DNA from: Deltaproteobacteria bacterium CG03_land_8_20_14_0_80_45_14
GTDB taxonomy: Bacteria; Desulfobacterota; BSN033; UBA1163
Direction of reading: 5' to 3'
Assembly (NCBI GenBank): GCA_002780715.1
Contig: PEUO01000232.1
Coordinates: 1 to 50,453, forward strand
Length of the DNA stretch: 50,453 nucleotides
Below, piece by piece: positions 16,850-26,295 of the stretch. Position numbers and translations under genes: made by a program. The notes below the pieces were generated by a model, which saw only the letters and a program-made list of their open reading frames with translations, ran no database searches and was not told where the DNA came from. Position 1 is the first letter of the stretch. Each line of letters starts with the position of its first letter.

Positions 16850-17407
16850 TTAACCTTTACGATATTTCTTTTCTCCTTCAATATAGAGGTCATTTCCTCT
16901 CACATCATTGACGACAATCACTGGAAGGTCGTCGACCTCCAATCTTCGGATCGCTTCTGGCCCCAGATCCTCATAGGCCACGACCTCAGCCTTCTTTACC
17001 CGTTTGGCCAGAAGGGCTCCAGCCCCTCCTGTTGCAGCAAAATAGACTGCTTTGTACTTTTTCATTGCCTCCTTCACCGTATCGGACCGCATTCCCTTTC
17101 CAATCATTCCCTTCAAGCCTCTCTCAATTAAAGATGGAGAGTAAGCATCCATCCGATAGCTGGTCGTGGGACCTGCTGATCCCAAGACCTGCCCTGGCTT
17201 AGCAGGGGTAGGACCCACATAATAGATGATCTGGCCTTTAATATCAAAAGGAAGGTCTTTCCCTCCTTTCAATAAATCCAAAAGCCTTTTATGGGCAGCA
17301 TCCCTTCCTGTATAGATGATTCCACTGATCACGACTCGGTCACCAATTTTTAATTTTTCCACATCCTCATCACTTAGGGGTGGTTTCAATCGAATGGATC
17401 GGTTCAT
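16850..17407 (-). CDS. Class I fumarate hydratase, beta subunit
   Basis: This 185-residue protein has the C-terminal-domain layout of the iron-sulfur (class I) fumarases and L-tartrate dehydratase TtdB. Blocks seen are GDRVVISGIIYTGRDAAHKR, GPTPAKPGQVLGSAGPTTSYR-like sequence near residue 70, and YFAATGGAGAL. The start at 17407 has CGGAG six bases upstream; an earlier in-frame ATG has none. It partners the alpha subunit encoded just upstream and should complete the fumarate/malate active site. The context with malate dehydrogenase and fumarate reductase favours fumarase over tartrate dehydratase. Confidence 0.88.
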   Translation of the reverse strand: MNRSIRLKPPLSDEDVEKLKIGDRVVISGIIYTGRDAAHKRLLDLLKGGKDLPFDIKGQIIYYVGPTPAKPGQVLGSAGPTTSYRMDAYSPSLIERGLKGMIGKGMRSDTVKEAMKKYKAVYFAATGGAGALLAKRVKKAEVVAYEDLGPEAIRRLEVDDLPVIVVNDVRGNDLYIEGEKKYRKG

Positions 17408-17422
17408 TTTTTCTCCGTACCT

Positions 17423-17467
17423 AATCCCCCCCAACCCCCCTTTAGCAAAGGGGGGAGAGGGGGGATT
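17423..17467. repeat. Hairpin of C- and G-runs between fumarase subunit genes
   Basis: AATCCCCCCCAACCCCCC faces GGGGGGAGAGGGGGGATT around TTTAGCAAA. It shares its arms with the hairpins at 451-514 and 1430-1458. It would form a very stable stem in the transcript between the two fumarase subunits. Confidence 0.65.
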
Positions 17468-17474
17468 TGTAACG

Positions 17475-18314
17475 TTATATTACAATTTCTTTATGTCTCT
17501 GGGCATGGCACTGAATGTTCACTGCCAAAGGGAAGCTAGCGATATGACATGGCATCATTAAAATGTGAACTGCCAAAGAGGTAGTTCGCCCACCTAACCC
17601 TTGTGGTCCAATACCAAGATTATTGATCTCAGTCAAGATCTCCGATTCTAATTGATCTAATTCTGGATTCGGGTTTTTACTTCCAAGGGGTCTGAGCAAA
17701 CTCTTCTTCGCAAGGAGCGCAGCCTGTTCAAAGGTTCCTCCAATCCCCACTCCCACGATGGTTGGAGGACATGGATTCGATCCTGATTCCTTTACTCTCT
17801 GAACCACAAAACGCTTGATGCCTTCGACCCCATCCGATGGAGTGAGCATGACCACACGGCTCATGTTTTCACTGCCGCCTCCTTTGGGTGCAATTGTAAT
17901 TTTAATTTTATCTCCGGGGACCACTTCTGTATGAAGTATCGCAGGCGTATTGTCCCCTGTATTGGCCCGGGTGAATGGATGGCAAATAGATTTCCTGAGA
18001 TACCCATCTCGATATCCTTGGCGAACACCCTCCTGGATGGCTCCATTCAGATCTCCTCCAACTAAGTGGACTTCCTGTCCCAATTCAAAAAACACCACGG
18101 CAAAACCTGTGTCCTGACAAATCGGGACATTCTCCTCTGTTGCAATTCGAGCATTCTCCTTTAATTCTTTTAATATCTCCAACCCTAAAGGAGACTCCTC
18201 CTTTTCCATCGCCAGATCAAAGGCTTGAAGTACATCGTCTCCAATATCAGTATTGGCTTTCATACAAAGATCTCTCACCTTCTCGGTGATCAGCTTCACA
18301 GGAATTTCTCGCAT
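17475..18314 (-). CDS. Class I fumarate hydratase, alpha subunit
   Basis: The gene encodes 279 residues from MREIPVKLI at 18314, chosen because GAGG lies nine bases upstream; slightly earlier ATGs sit against a palindromic repeat. The cluster-binding cysteines of the oxygen-sensitive class I family are visible: VPICQDTGFAVV near 80, SNPCPPTIVGVGIGG near 180 and PCHIASFPLAVNIQCHAQRH near the end. The protein carries the [4Fe-4S] cluster that hydrates fumarate to malate, together with the beta subunit. An oxygen-sensitive enzyme fits a strict anaerobe. Confidence 0.9.
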   Translation of the reverse strand: MREIPVKLITEKVRDLCMKANTDIGDDVLQAFDLAMEKEESPLGLEILKELKENARIATEENVPICQDTGFAVVFFELGQEVHLVGGDLNGAIQEGVRQGYRDGYLRKSICHPFTRANTGDNTPAILHTEVVPGDKIKITIAPKGGGSENMSRVVMLTPSDGVEGIKRFVVQRVKESGSNPCPPTIVGVGIGGTFEQAALLAKKSLLRPLGSKNPNPELDQLESEILTEINNLGIGPQGLGGRTTSLAVHILMMPCHIASFPLAVNIQCHAQRHKEIVI

Positions 18315-18328
18315 ATTTTGCATCCTCA

Positions 18329-18393
18329 TTCAGGGCTAAAGCCCTGAGCTACAGGTGACCAGGACTATGTAACTCAACCCTTTAGGGTTGATG
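18329..18393. repeat. Paired palindromes between mdh and fumarase alpha
   Basis: CAGGGCTAAAGCCCTGAGCTAC and GTAACTCAACCCTTTAGGG-type palindromes with a short spacer, the same design as the pairs at 9975-10029 and 10636-10699. Confidence 0.65.
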
Positions 18394-18395
18394 AT

Positions 18396-19411
<1,016 letters not shown>

Positions 19412-19431
<20 letters not shown>

Positions 19432-20479
19432 TTTTGGATTCAATTTGATAACCCTTCGAATGAAAACCGCAAGTCTTCCGTATGATCAGTTCGGGCTCTA
19501 AAATAATCTCCTTTGAAGGCCCTACCTTCCCCCCCTCAATCCTTTCAACTAATGTTTTCACAGCCAAAGCCCCCATCTCATACTTTTTTTGGCCAATCGT
19601 TGTCAATTCAATCCCTCTCATTGAAGTAAATTCAATATCATTAAACCCAATCAATGCCATATCTTCTGGAATCTTCAGCCCCTCTTCAAGGATCGCCTGA
19701 TAAGTTCCCAAAGCCATGTAGTCGTTCGCAGCAAAAATCGCTGTTGGAGGCTCGTCCATCTTAAGAAATTTCTTGCCTCCCTGATAACCCGATCCTTTTA
19801 AAAAATCCCCCTCCAGAAAATAATCGCCTATCACTTTCAAACCGTAAGTCGTAAGCGCTTTCTTTCCACCCTCAAGACGTTCAAAACCAACGGAGGATTC
19901 GGAAGATCCACCGATCACTCCAATCCATTTATGGCCAAGTTTGATCAAGTGCTCAACAGCTAAAAAACCACCGAGAATGTTATCCACACCGACGTAATCG
20001 ACTTTCTCTCTGACCATCGGATGATAAGTTCTACGATTGACCAATATAGCGGGGAATCCCTTTTCAGCCAATCCAATGATATTAGGGTCGCCCATATGTG
20101 CAGAAGTGAAAATGATGCCATCCACTCCTTTGCTTCGCAGCATATTAATATACTGTTTTTCGGCTGAAAGGTCGTAATTGGAACTGCAGAGAATGATATT
20201 ATACCCCAGACTTATGGCCGTTGTTTCGATCCCTTGGGAGAGTTCCGTATAGAAGGGGTTGGCAATGGTCGTGATGACGAGACCCAATGTTTTGGTTCGA
20301 TTCATCACCAGACTTCTGGCGATGAAATTTGGCTGGTAGTTTAATTCACTTGCGATAGCGAGAATTTTTTCTTTGGTCTCATTCTTGATACGAGATTTAT
20401 TATTAAGCGCCCTTGAGACCGTGGTGTGGGAGACATTGGCCAATCGGGCAATATCTTTAATGGTAATCTTCTTATGCAT
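19412..20479 (-). CDS. LacI-family transcriptional repressor
   Basis: This 355-residue regulator has an N-terminal HTH, ITIKDIARLANVSHTTVSRA (residues 5-24), the hinge-helix region YQPNFIARSLVMNRTKTLG, and a periplasmic-binding-protein-like effector domain (GVDGIIFTSA, AIFAANDYMALG, IGFNDIEFTSM). The family usually binds sugars or nucleosides; the effector here is unknown. The gene starts seven bases after a GTTAACGGTAAC palindrome that overlaps the expected ribosome-site region, so autoregulation is likely. It sits between the carboxyltransferase gene and mdh, and would control the C4-dicarboxylate genes on both sides. No frameshift or truncation is seen. Confidence 0.92.
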
Positions 20480-20485
20480 GTTCTT

Positions 20486-20501
20486 GCGTTAACGGTAACA
20501 C
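20486..20501 (-). promoter_or_regulatory. Probable LacI-type operator, site A
   Basis: GCGTTAACGGTAACAC on the plus strand matches site B at 22234-22249 in 15 of 16 bases. The centre is the CpG typical of LacI-family operators. A TACAAT -10-like box lies just upstream on the minus strand (20509-20514). Binding here would block transcription of lacI and the genes behind it. Confidence 0.7.
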
Positions 20502-20577
20502 AAAAATTGTAATTTCACAAGTAATCAGAAATTACTTTATTTAAATCAATAAGTTATGACGCAAATCCATTACCCTT

Positions 20578-22071
20578 TCACGCTGTTTTTCTTTGCGCAT
20601 CTGTCTTGGCTTTAGCGATGGCTTCATCTTCTTTTTTCACATCTTCTAAGCTCTTGGGTTTCACTTTCTCCGGCATGGGCTCCAACCCATACTTCCACTT
20701 CAAAAACTCAACCCCCGTCTTTGGATAAAGAGCATAAATCAAGGTATCACAAAGATCTTTGGCCAACCCTTTAGTCTCCTCCTTGGCCTTCTCCAACTCC
20801 GGCTTAATCAGATCCGCAGGCCGACACGTAATCGGCTCTTTGCCCTTTTTATATCCCTTCAATACCAACTTCTTAATCTCATCCGTGATAGGCACGGGCG
20901 GCCTCCCATAAAGACCATACACATAGTCCTGCGTCTCCATCGATACCATCTTATAGCGACCAAAAAGAACATTCAGGACAGCCTGAACCCCTACAATCTG
21001 AGAGGTAGGTGTCACCAGCGGAGGATAACCCAAATCCTTACGAGTCTTGGGAAGCTCTGCATAAACTTCATCAAGACGATGAATCGCCTTCTGCTGTTTG
21101 AGCTGGCCCACCATGTTCGAGGTCATCCCACCAGGGATCTGATGCCTCAGCACCCTCGTATCAATCACTGCCATCTTCGTCGTATCCAAAAAGTCACGAT
21201 ATTTTGGAGCAATGGTCTCCAAATATTCTCCCAACTTAAGCAATTTCAAAAGGTCCAAACCCGACTCCCAGGGCGTACCCTCCAAGGCGACAACAATCGG
21301 CTCCACCGCAGGCTGTGAAGACCGAAGCGCGAAAGGAGCGAGAGCTGTATCAATAATGTCAACCCCTGCCTCAATCGCCTTAAGGTATGTCATCGATGCC
21401 ATGCCGCTTGTATAATGGGTGTGAAGCTGAATTGGAATCTTAATCGTCTTTTTCAGGGCTTTTACCAATTCATAAGCATCATAAGGAGCCATTAGCCCAG
21501 CCATATCCTTAATACATAATGAATCTGATCCCATATCCACTAAGATCTTCGCCTTCTCCAGATAATAGTTGAGATTGTAGACTGGCCCCCCCATCCTCCT
21601 CTCGGTTAAAGAATAACAGATCGTTCCCTGAATATGCTTTCCACACCTTTTGATCACCTTAAAGGCAGCCTCAAAATTACGCTCGTCATTGACCGCATCA
21701 AAACAACGAAAGATGTCGATCCCAAGTTCGACTGCCTTCTCGACAAAGGCCTCCACCAAATCATCCGGATGATTTCGATAAGCGACCAGGTTCTGCCCTC
21801 GAAGTAACATTTGAAAAGGTGTCTTTGGCATAAGCTTTTTTAAGGTCCTAATCCTCTCCCAGGGATCCTCCCCTAAAAAACGATGGGCCACATCAAAGGT
21901 CGCTCCTCCCCACATCTCCACCGAATGAAAACCCACCCGGTCCAATTCCTCTGCGATGGGGATCATATCCTCCGTTCTCATCCGTGTGGCTAAACTCGAT
22001 TGATGCCCATCCCGAAACGTCGTATCTGTTATCTTTATCGGCTTCTTCGTTATCTTATCCATCCCTTCCAT
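20578..22071 (-). CDS. pycB: Pyruvate/oxaloacetate carboxyltransferase subunit (PycB/OadA-like, no biotin domain)
   Basis: This 497-residue enzyme has the DRE-TIM barrel of the carboxyltransferase family. ITDTTFRDGHQSSLATRMRT starts it (residues 13-32). IKDMAGLMAPYDA carries the lysine that is carboxylated in the family, and LHTHYTSGMA carries the metal histidines. The C-terminal part (MVSMETQDYVYGLYGRPP and onward) is the PYC-OADA extension. It ends in a Lys-rich tail with no biotin-attachment MKM motif, so a separate biotin protein and biotin carboxylase must be encoded elsewhere. AGGAGG precedes the ATG. It could make oxaloacetate from pyruvate or run in reverse as a decarboxylase. The neighbours mdh and fumarase favour feeding the reductive C4 branch. 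Confidence 0.88.
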   Translation of the reverse strand: MEGMDKITKKPIKITDTTFRDGHQSSLATRMRTEDMIPIAEELDRVGFHSVEMWGGATFDVAHRFLGEDPWERIRTLKKLMPKTPFQMLLRGQNLVAYRNHPDDLVEAFVEKAVELGIDIFRCFDAVNDERNFEAAFKVIKRCGKHIQGTICYSLTERRMGGPVYNLNYYLEKAKILVDMGSDSLCIKDMAGLMAPYDAYELVKALKKTIKIPIQLHTHYTSGMASMTYLKAIEAGVDIIDTALAPFALRSSQPAVEPIVVALEGTPWESGLDLLKLLKLGEYLETIAPKYRDFLDTTKMAVIDTRVLRHQIPGGMTSNMVGQLKQQKAIHRLDEVYAELPKTRKDLGYPPLVTPTSQIVGVQAVLNVLFGRYKMVSMETQDYVYGLYGRPPVPITDEIKKLVLKGYKKGKEPITCRPADLIKPELEKAKEETKGLAKDLCDTLIYALYPKTGVEFLKWKYGLEPMPEKVKPKSLEDVKKEDEAIAKAKTDAQRKTA

Positions 22072-22233
22072 CTTAGTTCCTCCTTTCTTTAAAAAGAGAA
22101 ATTTTCAATTTTTTAAATCAAAATATTTTTCTAAATGTTCTCAAATTGACTCAAAATGTTTAATGAATTTTGGATGTTAATAATTTGGCAAACATAGATT
22201 TTTAGATTTAATCAATGATTTTCACTAAAATAT

Positions 22234-22249
22234 GCGTTAACGTTAACAC
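22234..22249 (-). promoter_or_regulatory. Probable LacI-type operator, site B
   Basis: GCGTTAACGTTAACAC contains the perfect 12-base palindrome GTTAACGTTAAC. It lies directly downstream of a TTGACA promoter on the minus strand and 163 bases before the carboxyltransferase start, and is almost identical to site A next to the repressor gene. The rest of the 22072-22400 gap is AT-rich leader with no gene. Confidence 0.72.
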
Positions 22250-22257
22250 TTAAATTA

Positions 22258-22286
22258 AACTTAAAGAAATTCTAAATTTTTGTCAA
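22258..22286 (-). promoter_or_regulatory. Candidate promoter of the carboxyltransferase gene
   Basis: On the minus strand TTGACA (22286-22281), a 17-base spacer and TAAGTT (22263-22258) precede operator site B by a few bases. The -35 box is perfect and the -10 box poor. Repression by a protein bound at site B is the natural reading. Confidence 0.5.
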
Positions 22287-22400
22287 GAAAAATATTTGAG
22301 CTTTTTTGGGTTTATGGAGAATTTTTGGTTAAGAGACTGCAAATTAGTACGTTAGGTGATTTTTCTATGTGCGACTATTTGGTTTAAAATCTAAAAAAGT

Positions 22401-23981
22401 TTAGTGGACTTTTTTCTCGTAGCCTTCCCAGTATTTATCCCTTAAACCCTTCTTGTGGATCTTTCCAGAACCGGTTCTGGGAAGGGCTTCAATGAAATCA
22501 ATCGATTTAGGCGCCTTGTAATGAGTGATCTTCTCCTTACAAAACTGGATGATTTCTTGTTCGGTCGCCCTTTGGCTGGGCTTTAACACCACGATCCCTT
22601 TTACAGCCTCACCCCATTTTGGATCAGGGATTCCAATGACCGCACATTCTAAAATGGCGGGATGCATATAAAGGACATTTTCAACTTCTGTCGAATAGAC
22701 ATTTTCTCCACCGGTCAGAATCATATCCTTCTTCCGATCAACGATCGTGACATATCCCTCTTCATCGATCACCGCCATATCGCCAGTATAGAGCCAGCCG
22801 TCCTTAATTGACTTCTTCGTTTCTTCGGGTAATTTCCAGTACCCTTTCGTGACACTATCTCCTTTGACAATAATCTCTCCAACCTCTTTTTCATCCTTCT
22901 TAACTTCCCCTCCCCGATCATTGACTACTTTCAGCTCCACACCGATGAATTCCCTTCCCGTCTTAGATTTGAATCGAAGTTGATTCTCATTGGATAAATT
23001 TTTTAAATGATCTTTTAAAATGGATAGGGTCAAATACGGGCTGGTTTCAGTCATCCCATAAGTCTGTATGTAATCGCATTTAAAAGTCTCCACGATCTTT
23101 CGAACCACTTCTGGAGCAATGGGCGCTCCTCCGCTTAAAAGGACTCTTAAACTGCTATAATTAAATTTTCCTACATCAGGATGATTGACCATCAAGTTGA
23201 GCATGGTGGGGATGAGATTGGTGAGTGTGACTTTCTCTTTCTGGATGGTTTCCAGAACCATCTTCGCATCGAACTCTCTGACCAAAACATGGGTCCCCCC
23301 CACCCATGTGACAGCCCAGGTCGCCCAAGCATCGGCAAGATGGAAAAGCGGCGCCACATGAATCCACACATCACAATCTGTAAGATGAATTTCTGCGATG
23401 GTGCCGAGCGCATGCGTGGTCACATTCTTATGAGAGAGCATCACCCCTTTGGGACGGCCTGTCGTGCCACTCGTATAGTAGATCTGAGCAATATCTTCAC
23501 CATTAATCGGGGGGTCGGGAAGGGCGCTAAATTCCGCCTGCTGCAACACCTTCTCATAATTCAAATCAATAGAGTCCTCTAATTCCTGGGGTCCTCCAGT
23601 CCAGAGAATTTTCTCAATCCCTCGAATTTCTTTTCGAATTGGATCCACTTGATTCTTAAACATCGAATCAGCGATTAATATCTTCGATTCTGAATCCTGG
23701 AGGATGAAGGCGATCTCTCTGGGTGAGAGCCGATAGTTGATAGGCACAGAGATCGCTCCGATCTGTGGAATGGCATAGTAGGCTTCTAAAAAATAGTGAC
23801 AATTAGGGTGGAGAATGGCAACCTTATCATCCTTCTTAATCCCAAAACCCTTTAAACAATGAGAGAGTCGATTGATTCGGTTGCAGAAATCTTGATAGCT
23901 CCAACGCTTTTCCCCGCACACGATCGCTTGTTTCTGTGGAAAGAGTTTGAGCGCCTTCGTGAGCGTTTCGGTTAAAATCAT
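22401..23981 (-). CDS. Long-chain acyl-CoA synthetase-like AMP-forming ligase
   Basis: This 526-residue protein belongs to the ANL superfamily. The phosphate loop IYYTSGTTGRPKGVML lies near residue 168. YGMTETSP (A5), WLYTGDMAVIDEEGYVTIVDRKKDMIL (A7-A8, broken here only for naming) and the catalytic lysine in PRTGSGKIHKKGLRD (A10) are all present. The family activates a carboxylate with ATP and joins it to CoA; fatty or aromatic acids are the usual substrates. It follows the citrate-synthase-like gene by 26 bases and probably shares its transcript. The substrate cannot be told from the sequence; the FadD or medium-chain group is the most likely. Confidence 0.88.
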   Translation of the reverse strand: MILTETLTKALKLFPQKQAIVCGEKRWSYQDFCNRINRLSHCLKGFGIKKDDKVAILHPNCHYFLEAYYAIPQIGAISVPINYRLSPREIAFILQDSESKILIADSMFKNQVDPIRKEIRGIEKILWTGGPQELEDSIDLNYEKVLQQAEFSALPDPPINGEDIAQIYYTSGTTGRPKGVMLSHKNVTTHALGTIAEIHLTDCDVWIHVAPLFHLADAWATWAVTWVGGTHVLVREFDAKMVLETIQKEKVTLTNLIPTMLNLMVNHPDVGKFNYSSLRVLLSGGAPIAPEVVRKIVETFKCDYIQTYGMTETSPYLTLSILKDHLKNLSNENQLRFKSKTGREFIGVELKVVNDRGGEVKKDEKEVGEIIVKGDSVTKGYWKLPEETKKSIKDGWLYTGDMAVIDEEGYVTIVDRKKDMILTGGENVYSTEVENVLYMHPAILECAVIGIPDPKWGEAVKGIVVLKPSQRATEQEIIQFCKEKITHYKAPKSIDFIEALPRTGSGKIHKKGLRDKYWEGYEKKVH

Positions 23982-24007
23982 TTTTTTCTTTTATCCTTTC
24001 TATCAAA

Positions 24008-25822
24008 CTATTCTTCCTCACTCTTGGTCAAATCCTCAAATCGGATATCCAGACCCAAGATGCCTCTAATCTCTCCCACTTCATTCCGGATGGGCCCGGA
24101 GAGTGTGATACAGAGGGCACCTGTATGTTTTGAGGTATAAAGATCAGTAATATGGATTTTGCCGTCCTTCAAGGGTTCAATGAACCAAGGCCGATCCGAG
24201 TAGTCTTCTCCTATTGTTACATGTGTAAATTTGGCTTGATCTATTGGTTGACAGATAGTCCGTGTCACCTTTTTCCCACGTATATCGACGACATAGACGT
24301 ATTGTAAATAAGGATATTCATCAACCATAGATTGTAAGATTGGCTCCATCTGGGCTGGATCCATTGATTTCATTCCAGGTTCCTCGATCACCCGCTCAAT
24401 GATATGGGCAGCCATCTCATGGGCCCTTGCCTTGAGGATATCGAACTCAGAAACAAAGATCTCAGCAAGATATTTCCGGGTTACCTTCTCCATCTCTTGG
24501 TCTGAAATGGAAGTTGTTCTTCCTTCCTCATATTGCTTGGTAACCCACCGATTGATTTTGGCCACTCCTGGATGCGTCTTTTCGACTCGATTCTTTCCAG
24601 TTAAGGCAAAATGGGAGTTAATCCATTGGGCAATCCCTGCCAATCCGGACTTATCGTTGACCGAGATGGAAATGGGGCGATTGAGAATTTTAGCCGTATT
24701 AAAAATATTGTAAATCTCCTCGCTTTTCAGAATACCATCGGCGTGAATCCCGGCGCTCGTTGAATTGAAATTGGACCCCACAAAGGGCATATTCGAAGGT
24801 ATATGGACACCCACCGTCCGTTCTAAGTAGTTTCGGATTTCTGTAATCATCGTGGTATCGATGCCATTGTTATGCCCCATTAAACTGATATATTCGATGA
24901 TCAGCCCTTCAATGGGAGAGTTTCCGGTCCTCTCTCCAAATCCGAGAAGCGTCCCATTGGCGGCAGAACACCCATAAAGCCATGCCGTTGTAGCATTGAC
25001 GAATCCCTTATGAAAATCATTGTGCCCATGCCACTCCAAATATTCAGAAGGGACACCCGCATCATCAATCATCGCTCGGATGATCTTGGGTACGCAACGG
25101 GGAAGCGCAGCGCTTGGATAGGGCACTCCATAACCCATGGTGTCACAGAGTCGAATCTTGACTGGAAGTTTGCCCTCTTCAGAAAGACGCACGATATCCT
25201 GAGCAAAAGGAACACAGAACCCATAGATATCCGCCCGTGTCACATCCTCAAAATGGCACCGCGGGATGATCCCAAGATCCAGTGCGGCAGAAACAATGGA
25301 GAGGTATTCCCGCATCACCACCCGTCTATTCTTCTTCAGTTTTAAAAAGATATGGTAATCCGAAACAGAGGTGAGAATGCCTGTTTCCTTCAACCCCATC
25401 TCTTTCACCAGTTTAAAATCTTCCTTGACCGCACGGATCCATCCTGTAATTTCCGGATAGCGGTAATTCCTCTCCTGACATTTTCTCACAGCTTCTTTGT
25501 CCTTCTCACTGTATAGAAAAAACTCACATTGCCGGATCACTCCATTGGTGCCCCCTAATTTATGAAGCATCTCGTAGAGTTCTACAATCTGCTCTACCGA
25601 ATAAGGAGGCCGGGCCTGCTGTCCGTCCCGGAAAGTGGTATCGGTGATGAAGATCTCTTCAGGGGGATCGGTAAAGACAAATTTATTATCGAATTCTACC
25701 CGGCAAACATCATCGTATGGAAAGACATTACGGTAGAGGTTCGGTTCTTGGATATCCAAGAGGGGAAATTGCTTGATGGCATGCTTACTTTGAAATGTTC
25801 TCTTCTTCCGGGTGATGGTCAT
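24008..25822 (-). CDS. Re-citrate synthase-like enzyme fused to a Cache-like sensor domain
   Basis: The protein has 604 residues. Residues 50-350 form an isopropylmalate/homocitrate synthase-type barrel: FITDTTFRDGQQARPPYSVE near 57-76, IPRCHFEDVTRADIYGF, EWHGHNDFHKGFVNA with the metal histidines, and GNSPIEGLI. The barrel lacks the leucine-feedback domain of LeuA. Anaerobic bacteria such as Clostridium kluyveri and Syntrophus aciditrophicus use enzymes of this family as Re-citrate synthase, and the length fits the Syntrophus type. The last 140 residues (VDEYPYLQYVYVVDIRGKKV, YSDRPWFIEPLKDGKIHITD, GILGLDIRFEDL) look like a PDC/Cache small-molecule sensor without membrane segments. AAGGAGAAGAT precedes the ATG. 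It probably condenses oxaloacetate and acetyl-CoA, with allosteric control by the extra domain. Homocitrate synthase is the alternative. Confidence 0.72.
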   Translation of the reverse strand: MTITRKKRTFQSKHAIKQFPLLDIQEPNLYRNVFPYDDVCRVEFDNKFVFTDPPEEIFITDTTFRDGQQARPPYSVEQIVELYEMLHKLGGTNGVIRQCEFFLYSEKDKEAVRKCQERNYRYPEITGWIRAVKEDFKLVKEMGLKETGILTSVSDYHIFLKLKKNRRVVMREYLSIVSAALDLGIIPRCHFEDVTRADIYGFCVPFAQDIVRLSEEGKLPVKIRLCDTMGYGVPYPSAALPRCVPKIIRAMIDDAGVPSEYLEWHGHNDFHKGFVNATTAWLYGCSAANGTLLGFGERTGNSPIEGLIIEYISLMGHNNGIDTTMITEIRNYLERTVGVHIPSNMPFVGSNFNSTSAGIHADGILKSEEIYNIFNTAKILNRPISISVNDKSGLAGIAQWINSHFALTGKNRVEKTHPGVAKINRWVTKQYEEGRTTSISDQEMEKVTRKYLAEIFVSEFDILKARAHEMAAHIIERVIEEPGMKSMDPAQMEPILQSMVDEYPYLQYVYVVDIRGKKVTRTICQPIDQAKFTHVTIGEDYSDRPWFIEPLKDGKIHITDLYTSKHTGALCITLSGPIRNEVGEIRGILGLDIRFEDLTKSEEE

Positions 25823-25860
25823 ATCTTCTCCTTGCCTAAGAAATAAGAGTTATGTCTCCC

Positions 25861-25957
25861 GGCAACGGTAACGATGCCCGTTTCGTCATTCGGTTATGTC
25901 TTTCGTTTTAAGAAATTCACGTAACCCTCTGACCCTAAACCAAACGGGCCTCGTAGC
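25861..25957. promoter_or_regulatory. Leader of the citrate-synthase-like gene with a possible third operator
   Basis: GGCAACGGTAAC at 25861-25872 matches the core of operator site A in 10 of 12 bases, about 40 bases before the start codon at 25822. A longer imperfect inverted repeat also spans the region (CGGTAACGATGCCCGTTT against the complement of AAACGGGCCTCGTAGCCG). A hairpin GGTGACGTAATCGTCACC lies at 26003-26020. The operator reading is tentative. Confidence 0.35.
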
Positions 25958-26028
25958 CGTAACCTTAACTTAAAGCCTCAGACCATTTTCATTGTTCGAG
26001 GGTGACGTAATCGTCACCAAAGGTTGCC

Positions 26029-26295
26029 TTAAACTTTTATCTCTTTTATCTTAATCCAAAGTTCGTCTAACTGCTTGGGATCCACTCTCGAAGGCGCATC
26101 GGTCATCAAACAGGTACCCTTTTGTGTCTTTGGAAAGGCAATGACATCGCGTATGGACTCCGAATGGCTGAGGATCATGATGAGTCGATCGAACCCAAAG
26201 GCAATCCCACCGTGAGGGGGAGTCCCATATTCAAGGGCCTCTAATAGGAATCCGAACCTTTCTCTGGCCTCCTCCTCTCCTATCCCCAATTTATG
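26029..26295 (-). pseudogene. aspS: C-terminal remnant of bacterial-type aspS
   Basis: From [16 protein letters not shown] to the stop codon this is the ordinary bacterial AspRS C-terminus. It holds motif 3 ([17 protein letters not shown]), [20 protein letters not shown] and [13 protein letters not shown]. About 88 residues remain of nearly 600. The match begins at about 26295, which is also where the archaeal-type aspS gene ends (stop at 26291-26293). The in-frame ATG at 26343 lies inside that gene. The piece cannot be a working synthetase, as motifs 1 and 2 and the anticodon domain are gone. Its missing N-terminus is found at 30450-30503. Confidence 0.85.

Noticed and set aside
25952-25966. 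Fourth LacI-type operator near the citrate-synthase-like gene
   Set aside because: GCCGTAACCTTAAC has one base too many in the centre and lacks the CpG symmetry seen in sites A and B.
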